Assembly (NCBI GenBank): GCA_038924905.1
Contig: JBCKUK010000002.1
Location: 1 to 64,000 of the forward strand
DNA length: 64,000 nucleotides
From: JBCKUK01 sp038924905
GTDB taxonomy: Bacteria > Pseudomonadota > Gammaproteobacteria > Burkholderiales > Methylophilaceae
Direction: 5' to 3'
Part shown: positions 25,694-35,492 of the stretch, in pieces
Layout of the letters: each line of letters opens with the position of its first letter
Numbering within the stretch: the stretch's first letter is position 1
The notes under the pieces: generated by a model
Told to the model about the DNA's origin: nothing
What the model saw: the letters and a program-made list of their open reading frames with translations, nothing else
The model's database searches: none
Translations under genes and position numbers: made by a program

Positions 25694-26131
25694 ATGATGC
25701 CATCCATGAACGATTGGTTTTACTGGGCGCTGCTATCTGCCATGTTCGCTGCACTGACTGCGATCTTTGCCAAGATTGGCCTGGAAGGCGTCGATTCCGA
25801 TTACGCGACGCTGGTTCGCACATTTGTGATTATTGCCGTGCTTACCGGCTTTATTATGCTCACCGGGAAATGGGTTAGTCCATTCTCGCTACAGCCAAAA
25901 ACATTATGGTTCCTTGCTTTATCTGGCTTGGCGACGGGTGCATCCTGGGTTTGTTACTTTCGTGCGTTAAAGGCAGGCGAGGCTTCGAAGGTTGCGCCTA
26001 TAGACAAACTGAGTTTAGTCCTGGTGATTATTTTCGCTTTTGTTTTTCTTGATGAACGTCCCAGTGTCAGAGAGTGGCTGGGAATCTTTATGGTGGTGGC
26101 AGGCGTTGTTGTTCTCGGTTTTAAAAGGTGA
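25694..26131 (+). CDS. EamA-family half-size transporter
   Basis: This is a 145-residue protein with five hydrophobic segments forming one EamA unit. It has WALLSAMFAALTAIFAKIGL, LATGASWVCYFRALKAGEAS and a terminal IFMVVAGVVVLGFKR. Full-size members have two units, so this one should work as a dimer. A second start codon three bases later (25697) is possible. The substrate is unknown. Confidence 0.85.
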   Translation: MMPSMNDWFYWALLSAMFAALTAIFAKIGLEGVDSDYATLVRTFVIIAVLTGFIMLTGKWVSPFSLQPKTLWFLALSGLATGASWVCYFRALKAGEASKVAPIDKLSLVLVIIFAFVFLDERPSVREWLGIFMVVAGVVVLGFKR

Positions 26132-26188
26132 ACGCCGGAGATAGTTGTTAGCCAGCCTTCATCGCTGCTCCATTCCCAAGCCTTTGTC

Positions 26189-29100
26189 TTAAACCTTTGT
26201 CCTAAACCATTGCTGTGCATGCACTACCAGTGAATATACCGTTGGTACGACGATTAGCGTGAGCAAGGTGGAAGAAATCATGCCACCGATGACGGCAATT
26301 GAAAGCGGCCCATTAGTCTCTGCCCCAGCACCAAAGCCCAGAGCGGCTGGCAGCAATGCCAGAATAATCGTCAGAGAAGTCATCAACACCGGTCTCAGCC
26401 GAATGGGGCAGGCTGTCTTTAGCGCCTCATCAATGGCGACACCTTTTTCACGCAGCTGATTGGTGAGGTCAACCAATAAAATGGAATTCTTGGCTACCAG
26501 ACCTATGAGTAGCACCAACCCTATCATCGAAAAAATATTGAGTGAGTTGCCCGTGAGCCATAACGCCATCACGCCGCCGACAATCGCCAGCGGCTGAGCC
26601 AGCATAATGATGAATGGCTGCAGGAAAGAGTTAAACTGACTGGCCAACACCATATAGAGCAGGATGAGGGCAAGCACAAACACGAATGCCATATTTTTAA
26701 AGGTTTTGGCAAATTCTTCTGCCTGGCCCGAAAGCTTGGTTTTGTATTCGGCAGGCAATAGTTCGGCGGCGGTTTGATTAACCAGATTGACCGCTTCGCC
26801 AAGCGGCATAGTGGGGCTGGCGTATAGATTAGCGGCGTATTGCAAATCAAAACGCCCAATAACGGCGGCACCAAGATTTTGTTTAAAGCTGGCTACGGAA
26901 TCCAGGCGCACCAGGTCACCACTTGCACTACGCAAATAGATTTTAGATAAATCCGCAATATGGTTAAAACTACCCTCTTTTGCTTTTAAGCGGATATCGT
27001 AGCGTTGGCCATCTCCCGGCTCGTCGTTAAATTTGGCGATATTGACGCCGCCTGCATAGACGCTCACGGCGCTGGCGATGTCGTTTGCCGAAATGCCAAA
27101 ACTGGCCGCACGCACGCGATCTATCTGCAAGGACACTTGCGGCAAATCGAGCTGCATATCCAAATCCACTTTGCCCATGCCCGTCGTATCAGACAATTTT
27201 TTTTGCATGACTTTAGACAGCTCGCCCAGTCGGCTTAAGTCAGGGCCAGTGATATTGAATTGCAATTTTTCCGGGCGCTGACCGCGCACAATTGAGACGG
27301 GGGCAGGGAAGGCACGCACGCCGGGAATGATGTCCAGCTCATCGCGCAGCATTTTTACCAAGGCTTTTTGTGACAACTTGCGATCTTTTTTATCTTTAAG
27401 GCGGATATTGATATTGCCTTGATTCACTTGTCCGCGCTGGCCTGAGCCCACCGTAGTGAAAAAGCTGGCAATTTCATCCATGTGAGTGAGGAGAGCTTTT
27501 TCAATTAAATCTACGCGTGTATTGGTGTATTCGAGGCTGGAACCCAGCGGTGTTTTGAAAGAGATGATAAATCTGCCTTCATCGGCCTCAGGCACAAATT
27601 CTTTTTGCACGTTTTGGAAAAAGAAGCCGCTGGAGGTAACCACTAACAGCGTTACCAGAAGCACTTTCCAGCGGTGATTGAGCGCCCATCCCAGTAACCC
27701 GGTATAAACCCTGTCCATACCCTTAAAGAAGGCGTCCAGCCAGTAATATAGCTTGCCGTGTCGACTGCTGGTTTTGAGGTAGCGTGAGCACAGCATGGGC
27801 GTTAAGGTGAGCGACACCATGAGCGACACCAGCACGCCAAAGGTGACAACGACAGCAAATGATTGGAAGAACTTGCCCAGGATGCCTTCCATAAAAATTA
27901 CCGGGGCGAAGATGCACACCAGCGATAACGATGCGGCAATGACGGCAAAGGTGACCTCGTGGCTGCCTTCTATAGCTGCTTTCATGGCATCCTTGCTACC
28001 AGCGGCTTGCATACTCATATGCCTGAAAATATTCTCCAGCACCACAATTGCATCATCTACCACCACGCCTATCAGCAACAGCAAGGCCAGCAGCGTCATG
28101 CTGTTAAAGGTAAAGCCTGAAAAATACATCACGGCAACTGCGCCTAGCAATGAAACAGGAATGGCGGTGGCGATAATCAGGGTAGAACGAATGGAGCGTA
28201 AAAATAGCCATACAATCAGCGCTGCCAGCAACGTGCCTTCCAGCAAATGTTGTTGTAGCGATTTTACCATTTCCTTAATAAACAGGGCTTCATTTGATGA
28301 AATGTCTATGTGCAAACCAGGTGGTAGCGCGGGGCGAATCTCTTCATCCAGCCGTCGTTCGACTTCATTGATAATATCCACCGTATTGGCGTTGGGAATT
28401 TTGATAATGCCTATGCCTACTGTGGGCTTGCCATTAAAGTGGGCGACTTGACGAAAATCGCCGAGGCCGTCTTCAATTTCAGCGATGTCTTGTAATTTGA
28501 TGGGCGCGCCATCGCGATAAGCGACTACCATGTCAGCCAATTCACGGAACTGATGAAACTCCAGATCGAGTTTTAATAAACTTTCGGTATTCTGGCTGAC
28601 TAAAAACCCGCCCGGCACCTGGATATGCTCGCGCTGAAAAGCGCCAGTGACATCGCTTGCGACAATGCTGTAAGCCGCCATGCGTTCGGGCAGTAAATTG
28701 ATACGTATGGTGCGATCGCGGCGGCCACCCAGGCGGATTTCACCGACACCATTGATTGTTTCAATTTTTTTCTTGAGGATATTAAGCGCATATAAATTGA
28801 GCTGTTGCACTGTGCGGTCGCCACCCAAAGCCAGCCATAAAACAGGCTCCGCGTTGGTCTCAGCTTTTTGTACGATAGGCGGATCAGTATCTGTGGGCAA
28901 GCGCCGCAACACCTGATTTACCTTGGATTGCACTTCGTTGTAAGCAACGTCGATATCTTTTTTCAGGAGAAAGGTGATGACAACGACGGATGCGCCCGGC
29001 GAGGAGCTGGATTGAATGTGCTCGATACCAGGCGTAGTGTTAACCGCGGCCTCAATCACGCTGGTGACACTGGTATCCATGATGTCCGGATTAGCACCTT

Positions 29101-29254
29101 TAAGTGAGGTGGTGACCGTGATAATAGGGAATTCAATCGCCGGGAAGCGATCCACAGCAATGCGCTGGTAGCTGATGATGCCAAACAGTACCAGCACACC
29201 GGAGACCATCCATGCGAGGACATGCCGCTTAATCGATAGCTCGGGCAAGTTCAT
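26189..29254 (-). CDS. RND efflux pump, inner-membrane permease
   Basis: This 1021-residue proton-driven drug/solute exporter is of the AcrB/MdtB (HAE1) type. It has twelve membrane helices and two large periplasmic loops. The proton-relay pair is seen in GVVVDDAIVVLENIFRHM, and LGFGAGAETNGPLSIAVIGG is near the end. It overlaps the membrane-fusion gene by 4 bases. No TolC-like gene is nearby, so the outer channel must be encoded elsewhere. Confidence 0.94.
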   Translation of the reverse strand: MNLPELSIKRHVLAWMVSGVLVLFGIISYQRIAVDRFPAIEFPIITVTTSLKGANPDIMDTSVTSVIEAAVNTTPGIEHIQSSSSPGASVVVITFLLKKDIDVAYNEVQSKVNQVLRRLPTDTDPPIVQKAETNAEPVLWLALGGDRTVQQLNLYALNILKKKIETINGVGEIRLGGRRDRTIRINLLPERMAAYSIVASDVTGAFQREHIQVPGGFLVSQNTESLLKLDLEFHQFRELADMVVAYRDGAPIKLQDIAEIEDGLGDFRQVAHFNGKPTVGIGIIKIPNANTVDIINEVERRLDEEIRPALPPGLHIDISSNEALFIKEMVKSLQQHLLEGTLLAALIVWLFLRSIRSTLIIATAIPVSLLGAVAVMYFSGFTFNSMTLLALLLLIGVVVDDAIVVLENIFRHMSMQAAGSKDAMKAAIEGSHEVTFAVIAASLSLVCIFAPVIFMEGILGKFFQSFAVVVTFGVLVSLMVSLTLTPMLCSRYLKTSSRHGKLYYWLDAFFKGMDRVYTGLLGWALNHRWKVLLVTLLVVTSSGFFFQNVQKEFVPEADEGRFIISFKTPLGSSLEYTNTRVDLIEKALLTHMDEIASFFTTVGSGQRGQVNQGNINIRLKDKKDRKLSQKALVKMLRDELDIIPGVRAFPAPVSIVRGQRPEKLQFNITGPDLSRLGELSKVMQKKLSDTTGMGKVDLDMQLDLPQVSLQIDRVRAASFGISANDIASAVSVYAGGVNIAKFNDEPGDGQRYDIRLKAKEGSFNHIADLSKIYLRSASGDLVRLDSVASFKQNLGAAVIGRFDLQYAANLYASPTMPLGEAVNLVNQTAAELLPAEYKTKLSGQAEEFAKTFKNMAFVFVLALILLYMVLASQFNSFLQPFIIMLAQPLAIVGGVMALWLTGNSLNIFSMIGLVLLIGLVAKNSILLVDLTNQLREKGVAIDEALKTACPIRLRPVLMTSLTIILALLPAALGFGAGAETNGPLSIAVIGGMISSTLLTLIVVPTVYSLVVHAQQWFRTKV

Positions 29255-30333
29255 TGTTTGACCCGCTGAACGCTTACTTTGGCTTTATCGGTCAAAAAAG
29301 CTGCGCCATCTACTGCGACTTGTTCGCCTGCGTTTAAGCCTTCCAGGATTTCAACTTGACCGGCTTGGCGCAGGCCGGTTTTAACAATACGTTGTCCGGC
29401 TGTATTGTTTTTAATCAGGTAAACCACTTCGCCTGCCGGCCTTAACACCACGCTTTGTTCAGGCACAACAACCGCTTCGTTACGCTCACCTAAAATCACT
29501 ACACCATTCACACTCGCACCGGGTTGCCAGCCCGGCTGGTCCGTTACGTCCGCCACTATATCTACTGAACGGTTGTTGGCTCCAATCAAGGGTGTCAGTT
29601 CTTGAATCGTGACAATTATTTCATCCGGTGAAGTGGGGGTGGTGAGCTTGACCTTTAAACCGGGCTGTAATTTAGCAGCGACATTCTCCGGGAAAGGTAA
29701 GTGAACACGGAGTTTCTGCTTGCTGATGATTTGTATCAGTGGGTCGCCAATTTTGACAAAATCCCCTACAGATACAATTTGCTTTTCAACCACACCATTG
29801 AGCGGTGCTACAACACGGGTTTTTGCGCCAAGATGATCAATGCTGGCAATTCTTGCGCGGGCGCCAGCGAGTTGTTCTTTGAGTGCAGATTGCTGGGTAG
29901 TAATGTCATCCAGCGCGTTTTGTGAGATAAAGTTTTTATTGACCAGTTTTTGATTACGCTCAACCACCTTACCCTGGTTCGCAAGCAGTGCCTGAATCCT
30001 TGCGACTTCCGCCTCTGCTTCTTTGCGCTGTAAATTAAAATCAGTGTCATCCAGCAACACCACTACATCACCCTTTTTAACAGTTTGTCCGGGGTAAACC
30101 AGTACTTTTAGGACGCGCGCTGCCACTTCCGCTGCCACGGTTGGATCCACCAAGCCCTCCAGAGTGCCTACAGCTTGTTCGCGGATTTCAAGCTTTGCCG
30201 TTTGCGCAGTAACAACACTCACTACGGTTGGCGATGGCGCCTTTTCAGTTTTTTCTTCTGATTTGCCGCAGGCTGTGAGACACAGGCTTAGGCAGAGGGC
30301 GGTTGTCACACGCCTGGATAAAATGACTAACAT
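29251..30333 (-). CDS. RND efflux periplasmic adaptor (membrane fusion protein)
   Basis: The protein begins MLVILSRRVTTALCLSLCLT followed by ACG, a lipoprotein signal with the Cys available for lipid attachment. A lipoyl-like half domain (VYPGQTVKKGDVVVLLDDTD), a coiled-coil hairpin around residues 100-150, a second half (APLNGVVEKQIVSVGDFV) and beta-barrel domains follow. An upstream ATG at 30351 would add six residues before the signal. It is the first gene of the efflux operon. Confidence 0.92.
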   Translation of the reverse strand: MLVILSRRVTTALCLSLCLTACGKSEEKTEKAPSPTVVSVVTAQTAKLEIREQAVGTLEGLVDPTVAAEVAARVLKVLVYPGQTVKKGDVVVLLDDTDFNLQRKEAEAEVARIQALLANQGKVVERNQKLVNKNFISQNALDDITTQQSALKEQLAGARARIASIDHLGAKTRVVAPLNGVVEKQIVSVGDFVKIGDPLIQIISKQKLRVHLPFPENVAAKLQPGLKVKLTTPTSPDEIIVTIQELTPLIGANNRSVDIVADVTDQPGWQPGASVNGVVILGERNEAVVVPEQSVVLRPAGEVVYLIKNNTAGQRIVKTGLRQAGQVEILEGLNAGEQVAVDGAAFLTDKAKVSVQRVKQ

Positions 30334-30358
30334 AATCAGAGGTTCCTTCAAATGCTTT

Positions 30359-30892
30359 CTAGGTTATTTTTGACCAATCAAAGTAAGGGCCGGGATCAGT
30401 TTTTCTGCCCGGCGTAATGTCAGAATGCCCAACGATGTCTATCATTGGATAAGCTTTTTTAAGAGCGGTGAGCAGACGATTGAGCACCTCATACTGTGCA
30501 GTTTCAAAAGCATCAACATCACTACCCTCAAGCTCTACTCCGACAGAAAAATCGTTGCAATGTTCACGCCCTTGCCAACTTGATGCACCGGCATGCCAGG
30601 CGCGCTGGCTGCATGGGACAAATTGAATTAACTCGCCATCGCGCCGAATAAAGAAATGCGCAGAAACTTTAAGCTGGTGAATCTCGGCATAATAGGGATG
30701 TGCGCTGGCATCGAGAGTATTGGTAAACAGCTCAATGACCCCATTACCGCCATATTGCTCTGGTGGCAAGCTGATATTGTGTATCACTACCAGAGTAATC
30801 TGGCTGTCGTTGGGACGCGCATCCTGATTTGACGATTCAATAAATTGCACACCAGTGGCAATGCCATGTTGGTTAATTTTTATGTTTTTCAT
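30359..30892 (-). CDS. ampD: AmpD, 1,6-anhydro-N-acetylmuramyl-L-alanine amidase
   Basis: AmpD recycles cell-wall anhydromuropeptides in the cytoplasm. The 177-residue protein has no signal peptide. It shows the Amidase_2 zinc ligands: VVIHNISLPP (His), IVGHSDITPGRKTDPGPYF (His and Asp), plus HFFIRRDG and QRAWHAG. Length is typical. It is divergent from the exchanger-like gene and lies near pilR-pilS, as often seen in betaproteobacteria. Confidence 0.94.
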   Translation of the reverse strand: MKNIKINQHGIATGVQFIESSNQDARPNDSQITLVVIHNISLPPEQYGGNGVIELFTNTLDASAHPYYAEIHQLKVSAHFFIRRDGELIQFVPCSQRAWHAGASSWQGREHCNDFSVGVELEGSDVDAFETAQYEVLNRLLTALKKAYPMIDIVGHSDITPGRKTDPGPYFDWSKIT

Positions 30893-30968
30893 GCGTAGGC
30901 TGGTGTTATCCGATAAAATTCAGGGTGCAGCTAACTTACAACAAAATTTAATTTCTGGTAAATTTATC

Positions 30969-31969
30969 ATGGTTTTTTTCACACTTTTCCTCATGCTTAT
31001 AGTAATTCTAATCGCAGCCGAGGTCTTTACCAATGCGCTGGAGCATTTAGGTGAAAAACTGGGGATGTCCGAAGGTGTGCAGGCTCGCTATTTGCCGCTG
31101 TGGGTACAGCCATGCCGGAAACCTCAGTGCCTTTACTGGCGCTATTGGCGGGTACCAGTAATGCGCATGTCAATGAAGAGATTGGTGTAGGTGCGATTCT
31201 CGGCGCGCCGCTCATGCTAGCCACACTTTCTATTTCACTTTTAGCATTTGCGGTGTTAAAACGGCGTGGCGTACAAGGCCATTTTCACCCGGAAAAAACC
31301 GGCCTGATTCGTGATTTGAACTTCTTTATTGCTGCTTTTGTTTTTGCCGCCATCGCTCTTTTTATACCGCATGAAGTGAAATCTGTGCGTTACATGCTCG
31401 GCTTTGGCATGGTGATGTTTTACTTTGTTTACATCATGCTCACGCTGCGGGCATCAAAATCACTGGTTGCCGACGGCCACGCCACGGAGGCAGACAGGCC
31501 AATGTTTATTTGCCGACTTGGTTTACCAAACAGCATATGGGTAGTTGTCATGCAGCTTGTGCTGGGCCTGATTCTGTTAATCGCGGGAGCCAAAGGCTTT
31601 ATCTCCGGTGTTGAAGAAGCCGCTGCGTTGCTGGGGATTTCCACGTTGCTGTTATCGCTTTTAATTATCCCAATCGCGACAGAACTGCCAGAAAAAGTGA
31701 ATAGCATCCTGTGGGTGCGCAAAGCCAAAGATACCCTGGCATTTGGCAATATTACCGGTGCCATGGTGTTTCAAGGCACCTTGCTGCCAGCCATTGGTAT
31801 TATGTTGACGCCATGGGCGCCGCAAACTGAAGTGTTGTGGGCGGTAATTGTGACGCTGCTCGGCGCTATTTGGTTGCGCGCACTTATTGCGCGCGGCCAG
31901 CTCAAGGTTTGGCATGTGTGGGTAAACGGCGCGATGTATCTGACCTATCTGGCGATTGTGCTTATTTAA
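30969..31969 (+). pseudogene. Na+/Ca2+ exchanger-like membrane protein with a frameshift
   Basis: From ATG 30969 the frame gives MVFFTLFLMLIVILIAAEVF and NALEHLGEKLGMSEGVQ. After 31082 the matching protein continues in another frame as SLFAAVGTAMPETSVPLLAL and runs to 31969. Family members read EGV-x-GSLFAAVGTAMPET, so one base (probably a G in GGGCTCG) is missing near 31082. The second part holds further membrane helices and GISTLLLSLLIIPIATELPEK. It is either a recent pseudogene or a sequencing error; otherwise the gene would be a normal exchanger of about 333 residues. Confidence 0.85.
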
Positions 31970-31980
31970 TTATTCGGCAA

Positions 31981-33345
31981 CTATTGGTCATCATCCTTGC
32001 CCAGCCCTAATTTTGCCAGACGATAGCGCAGCGCACGGAAGCTCATCCCAAGCAATTTGGCAGCCGCTGTTTTGTTGTGTTTGGTTTTCTCCAGCGCATC
32101 GAGAATGGCCTGTTTCTCAATGTTATCGAGATATTCCGGCAATGTCAAACCATTAGCTTCGGCATTGATGCCCATAGTTTTCGAGTCACCTTTTGGCTCA
32201 TCTTCCATCAATAAATCTTCGGCTTTGATGGTTTTGCCATCGCACAGGGCGAGCGCGCGTTCCAAAACATTTTCCAGTTCTCGTACATTGCCGGGGAAGT
32301 TGTGTTGCATCAGCAAATCGCTAGCTTGACTATCCAAATCGGGTATCGGGCTGCCTTGTACGCGGCATAGTTTTTCCAGAAGGCTACGGGCAAGCAAAGG
32401 AATATCTTCAGCCCTTTCCCTCAGCGATGGCATTTTTAACTCAATCACATTCAGGCGGTAATACAAGTCTTGGCGAAATTCGCCCTTATCCATCATTGCC
32501 GAAAGGTTGCGATGCGTGGCACTGATAATGCGTACATCGACCCCTTCTTCCTTTGTGCCGCCCACCATGCGCACCTTTTTCTCCTGAATCGCCCGCAGTA
32601 GTTTGACCTGCATCGCCAACGGTAAATCCGCTACTTCATTCAGAAACAATGTGCCGCCGTTTGCTGCGTGAAACATGCCCTCTTTATCCTGTGCAGCGCC
32701 GGTAAAAGCCCCTTTTTTGTAGCCAAAAAACTCACTTTCCATCAAGTTCTCGGAAATCGCGCCGCAATTGACTGCAATAAACGGCCCGTCTCGGCGCGAA
32801 CTATTCATATGGATGAGCCGCGCCGCAAGTTCTTTGCCACTACCAGATTCACCGCTGATGTAAACAGGTGCCTGGCTGTGCCCCAATTTTTCTATCATGC
32901 TGCGTACTTGCAGGATGGGGGCTGAATTTCCAATCATGTTCGGGCTGCCCGGAGCCGGTGTTTCCGTATCTGAAAGTTTAAGCGCTGACTCCACCAAAGG
33001 TCGTAGCTGTTTAAGAGAGATGGGTTTGGTCAGGTAGTCAAAAGCCCCGGCCTTTAAGGCAGAGACAGCGTTCTCAGCACTGCCGAAAGCAGTGATAACC
33101 GCAACTGGAAGGCCAGCATGGTATTGGCCTATGTGTTTGACCAGATCCAGGCCATTGCCATCGGGCAAGCGCATATCGGTCAGACACAATGCATAATTAC
33201 GCTGCTTAAGCATGTGCTTGGCATCTTCTACGGTGCTCGCGCTATCGGTATCTATATTCATGCGGTCAAGTGTGAGCACTAACAATTCACGAATATCAGT
33301 TTCGTCATCCACCACCAGACAGTTAAGTTTTTGTGTCTGTACCAT
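31981..33345 (-). CDS. pilR: PilR-like sigma-54-dependent response regulator
   Basis: This 454-residue regulator has a receiver domain with phospho-Asp in LCLTDMRLPDG (near residue 57) and an AAA+ domain with GESGSGKE and the sigma-54 contact loop GAFTGA. It ends in a Fis-type helix-turn-helix (NKTAAAKLLGMSFRALRYRL). PilR activates pilin transcription with RpoN, encoded at 2.1 kb. Its kinase pilS lies immediately upstream. No pilin gene is in the window. Confidence 0.92.
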   Translation of the reverse strand: MVQTQKLNCLVVDDETDIRELLVLTLDRMNIDTDSASTVEDAKHMLKQRNYALCLTDMRLPDGNGLDLVKHIGQYHAGLPVAVITAFGSAENAVSALKAGAFDYLTKPISLKQLRPLVESALKLSDTETPAPGSPNMIGNSAPILQVRSMIEKLGHSQAPVYISGESGSGKELAARLIHMNSSRRDGPFIAVNCGAISENLMESEFFGYKKGAFTGAAQDKEGMFHAANGGTLFLNEVADLPLAMQVKLLRAIQEKKVRMVGGTKEEGVDVRIISATHRNLSAMMDKGEFRQDLYYRLNVIELKMPSLRERAEDIPLLARSLLEKLCRVQGSPIPDLDSQASDLLMQHNFPGNVRELENVLERALALCDGKTIKAEDLLMEDEPKGDSKTMGINAEANGLTLPEYLDNIEKQAILDALEKTKHNKTAAAKLLGMSFRALRYRLAKLGLGKDDDQ

Positions 33346-35034
33346 TTATGTATACGCCCTTTTTACATGGACAATAAATAGACTGCCGCTATCGGCAGGG
33401 GCGTATTTAATGCTGCCGCCGCTGGCTTCACACAGCTCACGAGCAATATAGAGGCCGAGACCAGTGCCGATAGATTCGGTGGTGAAAAACGGCTCGAATA
33501 AGTGTTGAACGGCTTCTGGCGGAATGCCGGGGCCATTGTCGGCAATTTCCAAACGTATGGCGTGGGCATCAGTTGGAATATGTAACGACAGGGTTAGCCC
33601 AGCTTCGCCTTGTTTGCTGTGACGCCAGCCATTACGGCACAGATTCCATAGAATCTGGTTCAGGTGGCGTCGGTCAAAAGCGATTTGCTCGGCATGGTCG
33701 CCCAGAATTAATTGGAAACCCAGCGGCGGGATTTTTTCTACCTGGCAAAACTGATCATGAAACTCGAGCAAAAAGTCTTGAAGCAAGATGGTTTCCTGAT
33801 GGGTGCAATCGCGTCGATTGAGTTCCAGCACATCTTTCACTATTTGATCCATGCGTTGCACGTTGTCCGCAATAATTTCCAGCATACGTTGAGAGGTCTG
33901 GTCTTGTTGCAGGTTTTTTTCTTCCTGCTCCTGAAGCAATTGATTGGCGTGACTGATGGCACTCAAGGGGTTGCGAATTTCATGCGCGATATTTGCAGTT
34001 AAGCGCCCGAGTGCAGCCAGTTTGAGTTGTTGTGCCTGCGTTTGTATCTGGCTCCAATCCTCTATAAAAATAACTGCGCCCTGGTTACGGCTCTCGCCTA
34101 CTGGCATAAAGCGCAGTCTAAGTTCACGCTCTTTCGTACTTAGTTTGATTACGCCGGATCGAGCATTTTTAACTCCCCCATCCTCATTGAACCAGCTGCG
34201 CATCAAATCTGCCAGTTCAGGCGAACAATCGTCCAGTGTCCGCGCATTCCAGACCTGATTGCTGGCACCGAGCAGGCTTTCTGCCTGAAAATTGTGGTGG
34301 CGCAATTTTAGATCCTTATCTACAATCAACACACCATCTTGCATCTCCTGGGTGATGAGTCCATTAATTTGCGCAAGATTTTCCAGATCCACGCTACGTT
34401 GCGAGGCCAGCGCCTCACTTTGCAATGTGCGCTTGGCCAGGGTATGTGCCAGCCACGCAGTAGCAAAGCAACTTAAACTAAGTGTGGCAGCGTGGGTGTA
34501 ATCGACATAATACTCACCCCAGCTTATCCATTGGTAGGATTGCTCCAGCAGCAGGACAATGCTGGCAAGTGCTGCGTAGAAAAATGCGAACCGACTCTGG
34601 CTGAACAGGCTGGCAACAACAATGGCAACGACCAGCAACAGTCCCAAGCCACTTTTTAGTCCGCCAGCAGCATAAATCAGCGCAACAATGAAGCCGATAT
34701 CGGCGCTGGTAAACAGGGTAAGCTGATGATTAAACCTCGGCTGTCCCAATATGGCAGGCTTGGGGATTGAAAGTTCGTATCCTGCGAAGCCGAGCTTGGT
34801 AAGCCTGGGCCAGGTGAGCACAGCGGCGACAAGGCTCAACAGTAAATAAACAATAGAAACTTTTAGGTAAAGTGCGCTGTTGTAGTTTTCCAGAAAATTA
34901 CGATCTCGCCAGAAGAAATAGTAACCAACAAGTGTGCAGGCGACGATAAACCGATAAAGATTTGACAGCCATGTCGAGCGCCAGTATGCACTGATTTCCG
35001 GTGTGCTGATATTGTGATCAGCCGGCGTTATCAT
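33346..35034 (-). CDS. pilS: PilS-like sensor histidine kinase
   Basis: This 562-residue kinase has six N-terminal membrane segments, a PAS-like region and a dimerisation domain with the phospho-His in IAHEIRNPLSAISHANQLL. Its ATPase domain has NLCRNGWRH, DNGPGIP and GTGLGLYIA boxes. It pairs with PilR, whose start lies one base downstream. Its start overlaps the PP0621-like gene by 4 bases, so the three genes form one operon. Confidence 0.92.
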   Translation of the reverse strand: MITPADHNISTPEISAYWRSTWLSNLYRFIVACTLVGYYFFWRDRNFLENYNSALYLKVSIVYLLLSLVAAVLTWPRLTKLGFAGYELSIPKPAILGQPRFNHQLTLFTSADIGFIVALIYAAGGLKSGLGLLLVVAIVVASLFSQSRFAFFYAALASIVLLLEQSYQWISWGEYYVDYTHAATLSLSCFATAWLAHTLAKRTLQSEALASQRSVDLENLAQINGLITQEMQDGVLIVDKDLKLRHHNFQAESLLGASNQVWNARTLDDCSPELADLMRSWFNEDGGVKNARSGVIKLSTKERELRLRFMPVGESRNQGAVIFIEDWSQIQTQAQQLKLAALGRLTANIAHEIRNPLSAISHANQLLQEQEEKNLQQDQTSQRMLEIIADNVQRMDQIVKDVLELNRRDCTHQETILLQDFLLEFHDQFCQVEKIPPLGFQLILGDHAEQIAFDRRHLNQILWNLCRNGWRHSKQGEAGLTLSLHIPTDAHAIRLEIADNGPGIPPEAVQHLFEPFFTTESIGTGLGLYIARELCEASGGSIKYAPADSGSLFIVHVKRAYT

Positions 35035-35282
35035 GGCTTGGGCGGGGCAGCTTGCGCTGCTTTACTATGTGCTTCGTTGCAGTAGTATTGGCCGCCTGCT
35101 AGGAAGCTATCGCTGGCTGGTATATGTGTGCCGCAGTATGCGCATTGCTCCATTTTTTCCGGTTCCGATTTTTCAGACTTGCCAGCAGGAGTGATTGCCG
35201 GGGCGTTGAGATTCTTAAGATAGTTTTTGAGAATGGCAATCACCAGCCAGACTGCAATCGCGAGCAAAAAGATTTTTACCAT
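35031..35282 (-). CDS. PP0621-family small zinc-ribbon membrane protein
   Basis: This 83-residue protein has one N-terminal membrane helix (FLLAIAVWLVIAIL), a basic linker and a C-terminal metal-binding motif EQCAYCGTHIPASDS followed by GGQYYCNEAH. The family is conserved upstream of pilS in betaproteobacteria and pseudomonads; its role is unknown. Confidence 0.87.
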   Translation of the reverse strand: MVKIFLLAIAVWLVIAILKNYLKNLNAPAITPAGKSEKSEPEKMEQCAYCGTHIPASDSFLAGGQYYCNEAHSKAAQAAPPKP

Positions 35283-35387
35283 ATATCCCTCAGGCTATTA
35301 AAATGTTGACCAGGCCTGCAATAAGCAAACATTTAAGCGCAGCCATTGCTGGCAGTAATAAACATTAAACCGATTGTAACGAATCCC

Positions 35388-35420
35388 GGCTTCAGAAACA
35401 AAATTCAAACCTGCTATACT
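35388..35420 (+). promoter_or_regulatory. Candidate sigma-70 promoter for the sigma-factor operon
   Basis: An extended -10 (TGCTATACT, with TATACT at 35415-35420) lies 72 bases before the start of the sigma-factor gene. A weak -35-like TTCAGA is 18 bases upstream. No other gene feature is seen in the 210 bases between the divergent operons. Confidence 0.45.
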
Positions 35421-35492
35421 CGTTCTTGAGGTTGATTGCCTCACATTTGCCATTCTAACTGGCATCGCTATTTACATTAGCATTTATTCAGG

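Noticed and set aside
27795..28451. Plus-strand frame of 218 codons inside the RND permease
   Set aside because: Ser/Thr-rich antisense of conserved permease sequence; no start site or family match.
31100..31969. Separate intact gene starting at 31100
   Set aside because: The start would fall inside the conserved AAVGTAMPET block, and the missing N-terminal helices are found just upstream in another frame, so a frameshifted gene is the better reading.
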